Shown in pieces: positions 48,248-60,010 of a DNA stretch of 64,000 bases. Numbering within the stretch: position 1 is the first letter of the stretch; each line of letters opens with the position of its first letter. The stretch lies in NCBI GenBank assembly GCA_025667525.1, contig CM046876.1, positions 479,404,557-479,468,556 on the forward strand. The letters run 5' to 3'. Source of the stretch: Glebionis coronaria. Its lineage: Eukaryota; Streptophyta; Magnoliopsida; Asterales; Asteraceae. Both the position numbers and the translations under genes were made by a program. Below the pieces are notes generated by a model that saw nothing but the letters and a program-made list of their open reading frames with translations, was not told the origin of the DNA and made no database searches.

Positions 48248-49522
48248 TGTGGAAACTAGAAGGGGGGGTTGAATAGTTTCTTAAAATTTACTTGTTAAAA
48301 TATGGTTTCCAAAAATCCTTTTTCAAAAAACTTAGGCTTGAGGAAATATGTGAAATCTTCTTATGCACAAATATGAACAATGATAGTGTAGCTAAACTAA
48401 TACTAACAAAAATATATCCACAAAGAATAAAGAATGATAGTGTAGCTAATCTAATATTAACACATGTATATGCAAAAAATAATAAGGGATGTAAAGAGTT
48501 AAGGGTAAAGAAATATCAAACCGAACACCAAGGATTTATAGTGGTTCGGCAACAAAGCTCACTCCTCGTTCCTACTCCACTCCTCGAGTACTCCTTACTC
48601 GAGAGTTCACTACACAACAAGCTCCTTATGGTGGAGAAAACCGTACACGTCGCTTAACCAATTTCCGACTCTAAGCTAAAAGTCGAGCCCTAATCGTAGC
48701 TAGGACCAATCTACACAACTATACTTAGTACATACACAACTTCCAAATAGACACAACTACTTGGATCTTCACAACTATGACACAACTACAAGTATATAAA
48801 AATTGATCTTCAATGGATCTTTGGTGGTGGACTCAACACTTCACTAGGATAGTGTTCTTCTCTTTGCACTTGGAGAGGAAGAGATGGAAGAACAAGATTC
48901 ACTTCTTAAACAAGTAATAATCAAACAAATGATCAAAGATTTGAGTGATTAAAGAAGGGGTTTGAATCTGGAAATGCATGTGCAAAAGAGGTGAGGTGAA
49001 AAGCTGAGAATGGCCAACTATTTAAAGGACAAAGGAGCCAACGGCTAGTTCTGCCCGCGGTACCTTATCACAGCCCGCGGTACCTTATCGATAAGGTACC
49101 GCCTAGGCGCTAAGGTACCGCCGGACTAGACTCCGCTCCTTTTTTGTCCTTTAGTGGTGGAGGTCTTATCTGGGTATAAAAATATCCTGAAAGGATATTC
49201 TTAACAGAATAAGAATATGCCATTTTTAAATTTCAAATAATTAATTTAATAAAACATTTTCTTAAAAATAAAGTTTAATAAAAACTTGTCACATTTAATA
49301 AAAAGTGAGTTTTAAGAAAAGATTAAATCACTTGATCACTTGATTAAGGTTAGTACTTGTTTGTCCATACCTTAAGTGAAAATGGGTAAAATGAAAAATA
49401 CTTGAACTCAAGAATTCGTTTTTCGTTGTTTTCGTAAATGCTTGTTTTTACATATTGTCGTAATCAAAACTAAGCGAGACCGAAAAATGCAAGTAACGTT
49501 TTTAGTCATTATTGCATTAACA
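48248..49522 (-). repeat. 5' LTR of element D
   Basis: Same length as the left LTR. It carries FFRR copy 7 (49049-49130) and the TATA-like TTTAAATAG at 49018-49026 (minus), where transcription of D would begin. Confidence 0.95.
49049..49130. repeat. FFRR palindrome module, copy 7 (U3 of the D 5' LTR)
   Basis: Identical to copy 4 by eye. In the promoter-bearing LTR it sits just upstream of the TATA-like box on the minus strand. Confidence 0.9.
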
Positions 49523-49527
49523 CTCAT

Positions 49528-51268
49528 TTTAGTCTTTTATTATTGTAACGCGCCACTTTTGGTCCTTGTATTATTTATAGTAGTCGAATTAATTAAATAA
49601 ATCCACATGTTTCACTAATTTACGTTTTTGGCCCGAAAAGATACCCATATATATTTGGTTCATTTATTAAATTCACAAGTTTTGGTTAATGGCAAAAATA
49701 GCCCAAAAAGTATCCAATATAATTATTATGTTTCGGCTTATTTTTGTTTAATCCCAATGTTTCTTTAAATGACAAATTTGGCCTAAAAATCACCCTCCTT
49801 TATTAATAAGTTTCGGATTATATTGGTTTAGTCCCAAAGTTTCATTAATTGACATTTTTGGCCCAAGTAGTCACCACATTTATTTAGTATCGATAGTTAC
49901 ATCTTTAGTCCCTCCAAATGGTAACGTGTTCATTAAGTGCACGAAAAGTCTCGTAGGGCTCGTTTTAAGTTTGGTAAAAGACATGTTTATTCCATAGGGT
50001 TTGTAAACGGTTATATTTTACACAAAAAGGTTTTCATAAGTCACCCTTAGGTCTCGATATGTTCCAAAACAGCCCCTTAAGTCTAGAAATGAATTTAAAC
50101 ACAACGGATAACTTTATGAAAATGTTAAAAGTGGTCCCTAAAGGCTTTGTAACCCACATTTTAGTTATTAGGGCATGGTTCAAGTTTATAAAATGCCACC
50201 TTTGACCCCTAGGTTCTCGTCTAAGTTTATTAGGGCTTGTTATACGTTTCCATATTGGCAATAATAGTCCCTCGATTCTCTAACTTTCATTTTAAGCTCT
50301 AAATTATATCACGTGTTTGTTATTTGGTTGGTTTTATGTTTTAAACAATTCAACAAGTCAACTAAGCCACATACTATTATTTTTGGGTCTCGGTTTTACC
50401 AAAAGGGCTTCATGGGCCTTATTGGGCCTCGTTTAGCAAGGTTTAAGCCCGTTAATAGTTTTAAGGTTCCAATAACACATTCATTGGTTTCTTAAGCCTC
50501 TAAATACTCCTATAAGCTCACATGAGCTTATAACTTATTATGTATAGTCTAAAAATACGGCGAGGGCTTATATCTCTCATGGTTTCCTTGTGGTCTTCGT
50601 TTAATGGGCTATAAGGCCCACGAAGAATTCGTAATACACTAATATATTGTTCGTATGTTTCAAAAAGGTATAGAGGTCGACACTTGTTTATACCCCACAT
50701 TATTATTCACTACTTAACGTCACGTTCGATTTACAAATCATGTCAAATCTTAGCCATCGAGTTACAAGCACCCATTCACGTACACATATGTTTTCACGTT
50801 CATTATTAGGTTACATAGACTTAAGTGATGTTTAGTTCATTTGCATGCGTTCAAAATATGTAAATTCGTTTGTTAAATGTTTTTAGTATGAAAGATAAAC
50901 GAATTCGAGCACGATGTACTTACGAATGGTCCTTAGCACAATGTTATGTTCCAAGTGTGAGAGAAATGAGAAGAACCCTTGTTATAATACTAACTCGTCA
51001 CCTAAATGCTTTGTTCGAAGCTTCTCCTTGCGTCTTTAAGCCGAATGTAAGTGTAGTCAAAGGAGAAAGGTTGTTGTGCTTGGTGTTACCAACGGTTAAG
51101 AGAGAAGAGAGAAGTGAGTGTGTTTGAGCTTTGGTGAAAATGTGAGATAAGTGAGGTGAACCTAGTACTAGTTATGTTTAGGATCGATGTGGTAATTTGA
51201 TTTAGCTAAGAGCTCCCATGGTTTTGAAGTTCAATCGAGTACAAGTTTTAATTACTTAGGATTGTATG
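49528..51268 (-). repeat. LTR of element C, segment 3
   Basis: Continues C sequence between D and E. The first part (49530-49900) has a loose repeated phrase, 'ggcccaaaaag...ttagtcccaa.gtttcattaattgac'. Short frames up to 93 codons exist but none is supported as a gene. The target duplication of E (GTATG) is at 51264-51268. Assignment to C rests on the continuous flanks around the two insertions. Confidence 0.55.
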
Positions 51269-51560
51269 TGTTGGAAATACGTTTTAACGTATTTAGAAAG
51301 GATCGGTCACTCCAATGATATTGGGCTCGTGATCCAATATAGCCCATATAGCCCACATGTAGGGTGGGCTATATAAACCCCCTCCTAACATGTTAGGAGG
51401 GGTTGGTCACTTTGTGTTTAACACACACATTTCATTCAATCAACCATTTCTCTCATTCTCTCCTTTCTCTCTCTTCTTTCTCTCTCTAAGTTCTTCATTT
51501 CCCATCCATCTTAATAGATAATTCATACAATGCTTAATCCTTAGAAAAAACGATCCTACA
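51269..51560 (+). repeat. 5' LTR of element E
   Basis: A TATA box CTATATAAA at 51369-51377 is followed immediately by a perfect 24-bp palindrome (51379-51402). The first 20 bases contain an inverted repeat AATACGTT/AACGTATT. A pyrimidine-rich stretch 'ctctcctttctctctc' follows at about 51455-51490. Confidence 0.95.
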
Positions 51561-51561
51561 A

Positions 51562-51575
51562 TTGGTATCAAGAGC
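51562..51575 (+). other. Primer-binding site of element E
   Basis: TTGGTATCAAGAGC, one base inside the LTR. It resembles the initiator tRNA-Met site with one extra A. Confidence 0.75.
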
Positions 51576-53784
51576 TTTGGTTGATTCTCCGGATTAACAT
51601 GTTTTTATCTTTTGATTTGGTGGTAAAAAATTTCCTCTTTCACTATTTTTTAGCTTTTAGTGTGGCGTGTTGTTTTTCAACATTTTTTTTGGTGTGGCGT
51701 GTTTTTCAAATTGATAAAAACCTTTTTATTAATTCACTATTTTTGGTTGTTCTTGGTTATCTGTTTTATCAAATTGATAAAAACTTTTTTGTTATTCACT
51801 TACTTTATCAAATTTTTAATATCACTTTTTATCACCTTTTGTCTCATATCAGTGTCATATAATTTTTCATATCACGATCAATTTTTGTCTTATTTGAGAA
51901 GCAGTTCTCGTGTTCATCAAGACTCAAGGTTTGTACTTTGTGTTTTACTCACCCATCGGAAAGAACCAGGTTTGTACATCGATCGCAATAACCCTCGGGT
52001 TCTACTTTGCGATCACGTATTCCGATACCTTATTCCGACGTGGATTCCGATCGTACTTTGCGATCGTGGATTGCGACGGTTTCTAAGGGACATTGTGACG
52101 AAACTCTGCCGAATTTTTTATCGAGACATTCCGATGGAAGTATTTTGAACATTGCGATGGTGAGTGTTATTGAGATTACGATGGCATAGTAAAAAGTTTG
52201 ATATTCCGATGGAGTAAGTATAAGATATTGTGATAAAGAGTATTGCGATGGAAAATATTAAACATTGCGATGGGTGTTTGCTTTTTCAACACTTGGACTG
52301 AAATCATTTTTGACCAAAGACAGGACTCTGACCCTCGAACACAAACACTCCTCGTCTAAACAATCGACACAGACCACTCATCTCAAAACAAACTCACCCA
52401 TTTTTTCAAACTCACACCTACACTCAAAACCAACAGACCCTCACAGACACATCAAAACTCATCACGACTCCAACACTTGACTCGAACACAACCACTAAAC
52501 TCACATCTCAACTGTTACAACAAGCAAACTCACCCTTACCCACACCCTCGTCTAACACTCATCAGACCTTAAACAAACCCACTTAATCCTACAACCCACA
52601 ACAGACACAACAAACTCACCCTCACCCTCACCCTCGACTCACCCTCACCCTCACCCTCGCACACTCACCCTCGACTCACCCTCACCCTCACCCTCGCACA
52701 CTCACCCTCGACTCAAGCATACCACACCACAGACCCACGACAAACAAAAGATTGATTTTAAACAAAAAAGACAGATTTTTTAAACACCCTCAAACAAACA
52801 ACAATCAGACTCAATTTTTAAAGATCTCAGTCTCGTTAAAAAACTTTCTTAGATCCAAAATCAAACATAGACAACAGTTAGAGGACCTACCCGAGATCTA
52901 TCAAAGATCTTGTAGTTAAAACTTCATCTTTGTAGGTTTGTTGAATCACATACTTGCGTTTTCATAATTGAATCTGACATAATTGAAAGTTTTGGGTTTC
53001 ATCTTCAGTCGTCATTAATCAGTAGGGTCGAATTGAGATCAGAGATTGAGTATTGGATGCATGTCCATCGTGAATGAAGAAAATCTGGGTTTAAGAATTA
53101 GTTGGGGCAGAGGAAAAGAGGGGATTAGATGAAAGCAGATTAGGGAGTTATTTATAAGATTATAAAACTGAGGATTTGAGGTATAATTTACTGTTGTGAT
53201 AGATCTAGATTGAAGGTTTTTGAGAGCATATTTTTTTATGGGAGAGAAAAACAAGGGGGCGGATAACACAAAGTTTTTGAGATTGTTGGGAAAGTTTTGT
53301 TTTTATATTGGTATTGGGGGCGGAGGAAACAAGACACTACCTGTCAAATGTGCTTAGGCCACGTGTTTGCTTAAGTTAGCCACGTTTTCCTTTTTGTATA
53401 TATCTGATATTAACGTGTGGTTTCAATCTGATATATTAAATACGTTTTTAATATATTTTCAGTAAATTTGATATTAACGTGTGAATTCAAAAGTTTTGGC
53501 TCCCATTTCTTTGTGTTTATCAAATGTCTTAAAACGTGTGGTTTCAATCTGATGTTAACGTGTGGTGTGGTTAACGTGTGGCTTAAATATATATTTTGAG
53601 TAAATCTGATATTTAACGTTTTTGAAAGATGAGTATTTCAATCTGATATTTAATATTTGATACTTCAATTGTAAGTTTTTTAGGCCACGTCTAGTTTTTA
53701 CAAAGATTATTCACCAAGTTGTATTTGGACAAATAAGTTTTTTTTGTCTAAGTTAAATCGGGTCGTGTCAAAGTAATTAAGTTT
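51576..53784 (+). other. Long leader of element E
   Basis: 2.2 kb without a supported gene. From 51600 to 51860 it is T-rich with duplicated 'caaattgataaaaac'. From 51980 to 52275 a short motif ATTSCGAYGG recurs about 14 times. From 52260 to 52800 it is C/A-rich with the CTCACC array. From 53390 to 53660 a phrase near 'aatctgatattaacgtgtgg' recurs several times. Confidence 0.6.
52611..52714. repeat. CTCACC tandem array, G-quadruplex-prone on the minus strand
   Basis: Two to three copies of a unit about 37 bp long made of CTCACC repeats and CTCGCACA. On the minus strand it gives repeated GGGTGA tracts with short loops. Confidence 0.8.
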
Positions 53785-56205
53785 TTGGGTCGAAAGGATA
53801 TCAAGTTGTTTAGTTTAGTAATATCGGTCATCAAGAAATCATTGAGCCAAGAAAGATACTTATATCATCAAACGAGGATTGTGACGAAGTTTTATGGTTT
53901 ATTAATTGGTTGGTGTGTAAAATCTCGTAAATTCGACTTCACGATTTCCTCACGAATTGTAAAATTCCGAATACAACTACAATCACAAGAATTTGTCATC
54001 GAACTCTCAATGGATTCATTGAATTCGAAATTTCAAGAGGGACACTTGCATCACATGCAAGACACAGCTAGAGAAAGTGGTATAATTTCATGTCGACTAC
54101 TTCAGTCACATCTTATGACCATTGCATGGGTTCAAGGAGGAAGCGAATTTGTGACACTCTTTGGTCAAAATCATTATACATTCATCGATTCACTATTTCT
54201 GAACTTGCACCAACTTGCTGATCAACTTCAAAAAGAAGACTTGAATCACTCTGCATCGGCACTTGCTTATAAGGCTCTTGTGACACAACTTACGCCTTTC
54301 CTCCAATTCAATATCATCAAGTCTGACAATTCAGGGATATGCCGGTCATTTCTTCAATACACACAGAACGAGGTTAAAGACTTCCGTGATAAACTGTTGA
54401 AATTTGTGACATCGGTTTCGTCTTCGATTTATGAAAGATCCAGACTTCAGCAAGCGTATGATAATGGAGTGCAAGAATCTATGATGCAGATACAAGAGGA
54501 GAATGGTCATACGGTTGACAACTTGGAGCCTAACGATGGCAAGAGCACGGAATCAGGAGGACAACATGATTTCAGTAGCACGTCAGGGAATGGTCACGAC
54601 ATCTCTTATGATGATACCATTCCCATTTATGACGAAGAGCCTACTCATATGGTACAATGTAATGTTGTATATGATGTCTATGCAGATGAACTACCGCATA
54701 TTGAGCATTTCGAACCTAATTATAACAAACATGAGATGGAAAAGGGTGATAGTTTTATCACTTTAGATTCATCCCATGTGTGTCATAATGGGGGAGAGAT
54801 TGTTCAGAATGCTATAGTGCATCATGATAAATGCTTTACGACTGCTTCATTAACTAATTCTGCTTCCAAGATTAAAGAGCTCGAAACAATTTTAGCTCAG
54901 CAATCCAAAGAGCTTGAGGATGCCAAAATTGAATTTTCAAAGAAAACGGAGAAATTTGAAACATATTTTGAAAAACTTGAAAAGTCAAACGTTGTTCTTG
55001 AAAGAAAATTGGATCAAAAAGTTTTAGATTCCAAAGTTGAAAAGGATAATCTTGTGAAACAAATTCAACTGCTAGAATCTAAGTTGGCATCCCAAGATAG
55101 ATTGCTCAAAGAGAATGAGACTTTAAAAGCTCAAGTTCAGGAAAAGGTCTTTGCTATAGTTGCATTGAGAAATGAATTAAGGAAATCTAAAGGAACTAGT
55201 GTGGACACTAAGCTTGAAAAACCATCAATCTTGGGGAAACCGCCTACAAATCAGTTCGTTAGACAACCGACTGCATTTAGATCCGAGCGACCACAATCCT
55301 CGAGACCGCGGTTTGCCTCCCAAGTTGATATGGCTCATCTTTCTAGACCAGTCACTCCAACAACTAGGCCCAATGTGACCAAAACAGCTTTAGCAAGACC
55401 TAATCACATGATTGCCTCTAGTTTCTCTAAAAATACCAAGACCACGTCTAGAACTAGTTTAAATGACGTTCACCATAAATCTGGTCTGAGGGAAGTTAAG
55501 CAAAAGACACATGTAAGAGATAGGAATTTCAAACCTAGACAGATGCCTTATAGATTACCCAACACTGCTAACCGTAGCATGTCAAATCCTAGGAGCATCA
55601 ATCAATCGTCCAGGAATTCTAGATCTTACTCGGACATTAAATATGCTACTTGTAAAACATGTAGAAAATGTGTCTTTATGGTAAATCATGATTCTTGTAT
55701 CAAGAAACTACTTAATGAGGTGAACTCCTGTGCTAGACTTAAATCCCAGTGGGTTGCCAAAATCAAACCCATTGGTAAAATGTGGTGCCCCACTGGTAGA
55801 ACTTTCACCCTTGTAGGAAACGAGTGCCCTTTAACTAGGATAATCTCCGATTCTACTAAGACTGCTAGAGAGGAAATTGAAAAGGATGATACATCACTTA
55901 AGCTTGAACTTAAGGCTTTCTATAAACGGAAACGTTTGCCAACTAAGACAAGTGATTCATCCACTCAGGTCGCCTCTGGCAGAAGAAAAGACAACTGTGA
56001 ACCCCCACTTGCTTCAAAGATAGATATCGTTAACCCATATCAAAGCATGCAAATTCCTAATGAGAATGCAGGTACCAAAGTTGAGGTTCCAAAAGAACGA
56101 AGCGGTCCAATCATTGTATACCGTTCAACTAAGGATACTCTTAGAGTTTGGTTGCTGAAGAAGCAGATATCGGAGAAACAAGTGTCTCAGGGGATTCATG
56201 GTTAA
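53785..56205 (+). CDS. gag-like coiled-coil protein of element E
   Basis: An intact 806-residue frame. The true start could be the Met at 54010 (residue 76, MDSLNSKFQEGHLHH), since the first 75 residues look unlike the rest. Residues 140-220 form a helical region (FLNLHQLADQLQKEDLNH). A long coiled coil runs about 360-470 (IKELETILAQQSKELEDAK; LVKQIQLLESKLASQDR). Residues 480-620 are basic and Ser/Arg/Pro-rich. CKTCRKCVFMVNHDSC at 623-638 is a possible zinc-binding cluster. It is followed by MWCPTGRTFTLVGNECPLTR and a tail ending RVWLLKKQ. From memory, this combination matches the stretch preceding protease in copia polyproteins abundant in Anthemideae. It is probably a structural particle protein. 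No UBN2 domain or protease is present. Confidence 0.75.
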   Translation: MGRKDIKLFSLVISVIKKSLSQERYLYHQTRIVTKFYGLLIGWCVKSRKFDFTISSRIVKFRIQLQSQEFVIELSMDSLNSKFQEGHLHHMQDTARESGIISCRLLQSHLMTIAWVQGGSEFVTLFGQNHYTFIDSLFLNLHQLADQLQKEDLNHSASALAYKALVTQLTPFLQFNIIKSDNSGICRSFLQYTQNEVKDFRDKLLKFVTSVSSSIYERSRLQQAYDNGVQESMMQIQEENGHTVDNLEPNDGKSTESGGQHDFSSTSGNGHDISYDDTIPIYDEEPTHMVQCNVVYDVYADELPHIEHFEPNYNKHEMEKGDSFITLDSSHVCHNGGEIVQNAIVHHDKCFTTASLTNSASKIKELETILAQQSKELEDAKIEFSKKTEKFETYFEKLEKSNVVLERKLDQKVLDSKVEKDNLVKQIQLLESKLASQDRLLKENETLKAQVQEKVFAIVALRNELRKSKGTSVDTKLEKPSILGKPPTNQFVRQPTAFRSERPQSSRPRFASQVDMAHLSRPVTPTTRPNVTKTALARPNHMIASSFSKNTKTTSRTSLNDVHHKSGLREVKQKTHVRDRNFKPRQMPYRLPNTANRSMSNPRSINQSSRNSRSYSDIKYATCKTCRKCVFMVNHDSCIKKLLNEVNSCARLKSQWVAKIKPIGKMWCPTGRTFTLVGNECPLTRIISDSTKTAREEIEKDDTSLKLELKAFYKRKRLPTKTSDSSTQVASGRRKDNCEPPLASKIDIVNPYQSMQIPNENAGTKVEVPKERSGPIIVYRSTKDTLRVWLLKKQISEKQVSQGIHG

Positions 56206-56260
56206 GCTTACCACAAGGACTTATAGTCACATCACATACTGTAACTCGTTCATCAAATAA

Positions 56261-57085
56261 AGGAAAGTTTATCGCCGATGATAACTTATCCTAACAACGA
56301 GAAATTAATTTTTCTCGGGCATGAGCTTATATCAAAAACATTCCAAGTTTTTAAGCTTATGCACAATGGCTCCTCGTTAAATGACAGACGATGACCCGGA
56401 CTTCAGAGACAGGGAAGTTTATCTACGCAACGATAACTTACCCTCTTAACGAGAAATTAAGTTTTCTTGGACACGAGCTTATCCTAAAACCATTCAAAGG
56501 TTTTAAGCTCGTGTATAAGGCTCATCATTAAATATCAGATGATGACCCGATCTTCAAAGAAAGGAAAGTTTATCGCCGTTGATAAACTTATCCTTACAAC
56601 GAGAAATTAATTTTTCTCGGGCATGAGCTAATATTAAAAACATTCGAAGTTTTTAAGCTCATGCACAATGACTTACAGTTAAATATCAGACTGTAACTCG
56701 GACTTTAACTTTAGGAAAGCTTATCTTTAAAGACAGCCTATCCTCGTAACAGGAAATTTAATTTTCTCGGTCATGAGCTTGTATTAAAACATTCCAAGTT
56801 TTAAGCTCAGAAAGGAAAGTGAATATTTTAAATAAGAGAACTTTTCCTCATAACGAGAAATTCACCTTTCTCGGTCATGAGCTTTCCGTTAAAACATTCA
56901 AAGTTTTTCAAGCTCATGAAAACGACTTCTAAGTAAATGTCAACTTAGGACTCGTTCTTCAATTAAAAGGAAGTTTATCGCCGATGATAAACTTATCCTT
57001 AACAACGGGAAGTTTACAACTTCTCAGACTTGATCTCGTTTTGTAAGATATTCAACATCTTAAGCTCAAGTAATTGGTTTTTTCA
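56261..57085 (+). repeat. Tandem array of ~150-bp hairpin-forming units in E
   Basis: Unit starts at 56261, 56411, 56562, 56713, 56813 and 56968, marked by AGGAAAGTTTATC or a close variant; the fourth unit is shortened to 100 bp. Each unit can form up to three stems: GTTTATC/GATAAAC, CGAGAAA/TTTCTCG and CATGAGCT/AGCTCATG. A further partial copy lies at about 57348-57420. The array starts 55 bp after the stop of the gag-like frame. Confidence 0.85.
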
Positions 57086-57420
57086 AAACAATGAACATAA
57101 TTTTTTGAGAATTTCTCAAAAGGTTTTTCTAAATCTTTCAAAATTGTGTGTTCAAAAATGTTTTGATAAAAAGAGCATGTCTTCTGGAATCGATAATATT
57201 TATGATACTAGAAATGTCATTCAATAATGACACGGGGTTGTAAATAAAGTTCGAGCAGAAGTTCAAATGTTTTAAAACATGTTCAAAATGGTTTGCTATT
57301 ATTTCAGATAGTAACCCGCTTTTCATACTCAAGTCAAGCATTTCACCGGAAAGCTTTGACTCAACAACGGGAATTAATTTTCTCGGGCATGGTTTACTTT
57401 ATAACCATGTAAGGGGTTGT

Positions 57421-60010
57421 GTTTACATTATAACAAAATCTAACACGAATATATGTACGATTCAGTGCATTTATTTGTTAAAACAAGAGAAGTCTTGTTT
57501 TTTATGAAGTTATGATCTCCACCAACCGTAGCAATTTACGATTGATATCTACATACTCGACGATGCGACTACTCAAACGGCGACTACAGCTCTTTCAATA
57601 GAACACGGGTCAACAATTGAGGGGGAGAAATTGTCCAGCATTCAGAATCTTTGACGCCGAAAGTGCCAAGTTCACATATTGGTGTCAAGACAACGATATC
57701 AATCATACACATGGAGTCAAGAGATAACTTCAGACGTGACGAGGCGACCAACATTTGTGAACAAGAACCATGTGATTCTCTTATATGATGTTCTCCATCA
57801 TTCAGGTCCAACCTCGTAAATTGCTAATCTTGTGAATACATTATCATATATGATCTTTGCACGTGATAAATACCTTAAACTTGTGTTTAAAAGGTATTTA
57901 ATTTACGTTTCAAGTACACCCTCATTAATTTGAGGGGGAGCTTGTGTAATTCATGAAGATAATTGGCTTTGCATTTTTCTTCCCAAATTTTCTTAAAATG
58001 CTATTAAATCAATTGATATTAAAAACATCGATTGGGTTAATATTTTTAATATGGGGGAGAAAATGTGATTTAATATGGGAAATGATTAATCATAAATGGT
58101 TTGACTTAACGTGATAGCTCATCCCGACATGTGCGAAATGTTTTCGGATATCGTGGCATATGTTAAGGGGGAGCAAAATGGATTTGCACTTCAAAATGGA
58201 TTTCATGGTGACATACACTTACCCAAAACATCTCTATTCACGACGGTGAAGATTGTGGTGACCTAAGGATGGTAGGATAGGTTAAAGTCCAATGATTCCT
58301 CTAGAACCGGAGGAATCTTCCCAAGGACATTCCATAGCTAGAAATAGTAGTCCTTAGGAAATATGGAGAAAGATTGTGAACGTAGCTGAATGCCGACCAA
58401 GTACTTAAGTTAGCACTGGAACAATCACAACAAGGTGCTAGTTATGACGTATTGGTAAGTATTGAAGGGGTTGAAGAATGAAAAAGAATTGTAAAGATAA
58501 AGGGTCTAAAGAAAGAAGCCCTCCTTACAACCTTAGGCAGAAACCGGGTCAATACATATGCTATTGAGATCATTTTTAATGATGCTTGATATTGAAGACA
58601 GACATCATGGACCCAGTGATGCAATGCACAACCCATCCCAGCTAACTCAGATATCTCTCAAAAGATATTTGTTTTAATCACACGGAGACAACGCATTATC
58701 TATAGATTTATTCACTCCGAATAAATTGGTTTTGAAAAGGTGGCACTCCTCTCCAGCCTCCGATCACTAAAATCCAATGTGCACGATCGAGTCTAAAGCC
58801 ATTTGAGATCATCAAATATCTCATTAGGACACACTTTCATAATTCTTTGCTTCTTCACACACTATGAAAAGTAAGAAAGATCTTAAGAGTCGTACACAAA
58901 ATCTTCATGATCTTGCCTGAACATCAGAGTAATACGAAAGTATTTACAATGAAGATGGAAATCCTTCTTGAGCGAATATCAAAAAGCTCATGGTAGGTGA
59001 CTTGTGCGATTCTTTATGAATCAAACTTGTGATAACTGGAAAGCAATAGTGGTTTAATTCTTAAATGAATTTAAACACGTTCCAGGCCTCTACGCAATAT
59101 CTTAGTGATCTTGCTAGAACACTCAGAGTGACACCTTAGTGTTCACAGTGATGAGTGGAAATCCTTCTAGTGTTAACCTCAAACAACACTTGGTAGGTGA
59201 CTTGCATGATTCCATACGAATCAAGCTCGTGACAACTGGAAAGCAACGATGGTGCGGTTCTTAATTGAATTTCACTTGTTCCAGGAACATGAATTGACGG
59301 CTTCAAATCATGCGGATATTATTATCCAAATGATTCACTCTTTATGTTCGCAGTCAGCCTTGGACGGTCGAATAAAGAGAACGGGTTTACCCGCGAAATC
59401 TTGTCAAGGAGGTTCTTAATTGAAACTACCTGCCACAAGTACGATATTTAATATCGTCCAACGGTCTTCACCGACCGGAGGTAAAATGCTACCGAATTAG
59501 AATGAAATGTTCAAGGCCATTTCATCCGTGTATATGTTTTGTTGCTAACTGTCTTATGCAGCGTAACAAGAAGGTGGCATTGCGGTGTTCAATCCAGAAG
59601 AAGTCGTCAACACATGCTTATGCTTTCTGCACTTAATACTTCAACAAGTTCAAGAAAGTCTAAAAGTCAAGTCTTCCGCTGTATCAAACTCTGAAGCTTT
59701 CAAGAATTTATAAAAGTATAAGTATGTGGAACATGAAGTCACGAAGAGGCAAATATCACAAGTGATGAATGCACAAGGTCAAGGCAAGAGAACATGCTCA
59801 AGACTAAAGTCAAAGAACTCGTCAGCATATTCACAAGAACAAGATCGAAGACTCAAGCATAGTATGCTAGGTTTAAGATTTTGGTGTGACCTCCCTTTGG
59901 GGGAGATTGTTGGAAATACGTTTTTCCAAGGAAAGTATCGGTCACCTCATTATTAGCATAGATCACGAGCTATAGACTATTTAGGACATTGTAACTTGGA
60001 GTGACCTCCC
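57421..60010 (+). other. 3' noncoding region of E with several PPT-like tracts
   Basis: No supported gene. GGGGGAG tracts occur near 57620, 57933, 58053, 58167 and 59897, besides the PPT. A 198-bp direct duplication begins at 58893 and 59091. A diverged PPT plus LTR start lies at 59886-59995. Short frames (59726-59956 and others) show no known motif. Confidence 0.6.
58893..59290 (+). repeat. 198-bp imperfect direct duplication in E
   Basis: Copies begin TACACAAAATCTTCATGATC (58893) and TACGCAATATCTTAGTGATC (59091) and share 'tggaaatccttct', 'tggtaggtgacttg' and 'aactggaaagcaa'. Diverged, so an old duplication. Confidence 0.8.

Larger units (their letters stand above)
40370..49522 (-). mobile_element. 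Element D: near-complete Sirevirus-like copia retrotransposon, 9.15 kb
   Basis: LTRs of 1275 bp each, TG...CA ends, perfect target duplication CTCAT (40365-40369 and 49523-49527), PBS, PPT and ordered gag-PR-INT-RT-RNase H on the minus strand, plus an accessory frame 3' of pol. The LTR pair differs at about eight positions by eye. Protein style and the multiple PPTs fit the Sirevirus (SIRE) lineage. Three nonsense codons and one frameshift separate it from a coding-competent element. Confidence 0.95.

Noticed and set aside
51581..52148. Overlapping frames of 93 and 162 codons with membrane-like stretches in the E leader
   Set aside because: T-rich repeats create the hydrophobic look; the frames overlap each other in different phases and show no known motif.
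54503..54766. An 87-codon frame inside the E gag-like gene
   Set aside because: It is in another frame of the 806-codon gene and Met-rich by chance.
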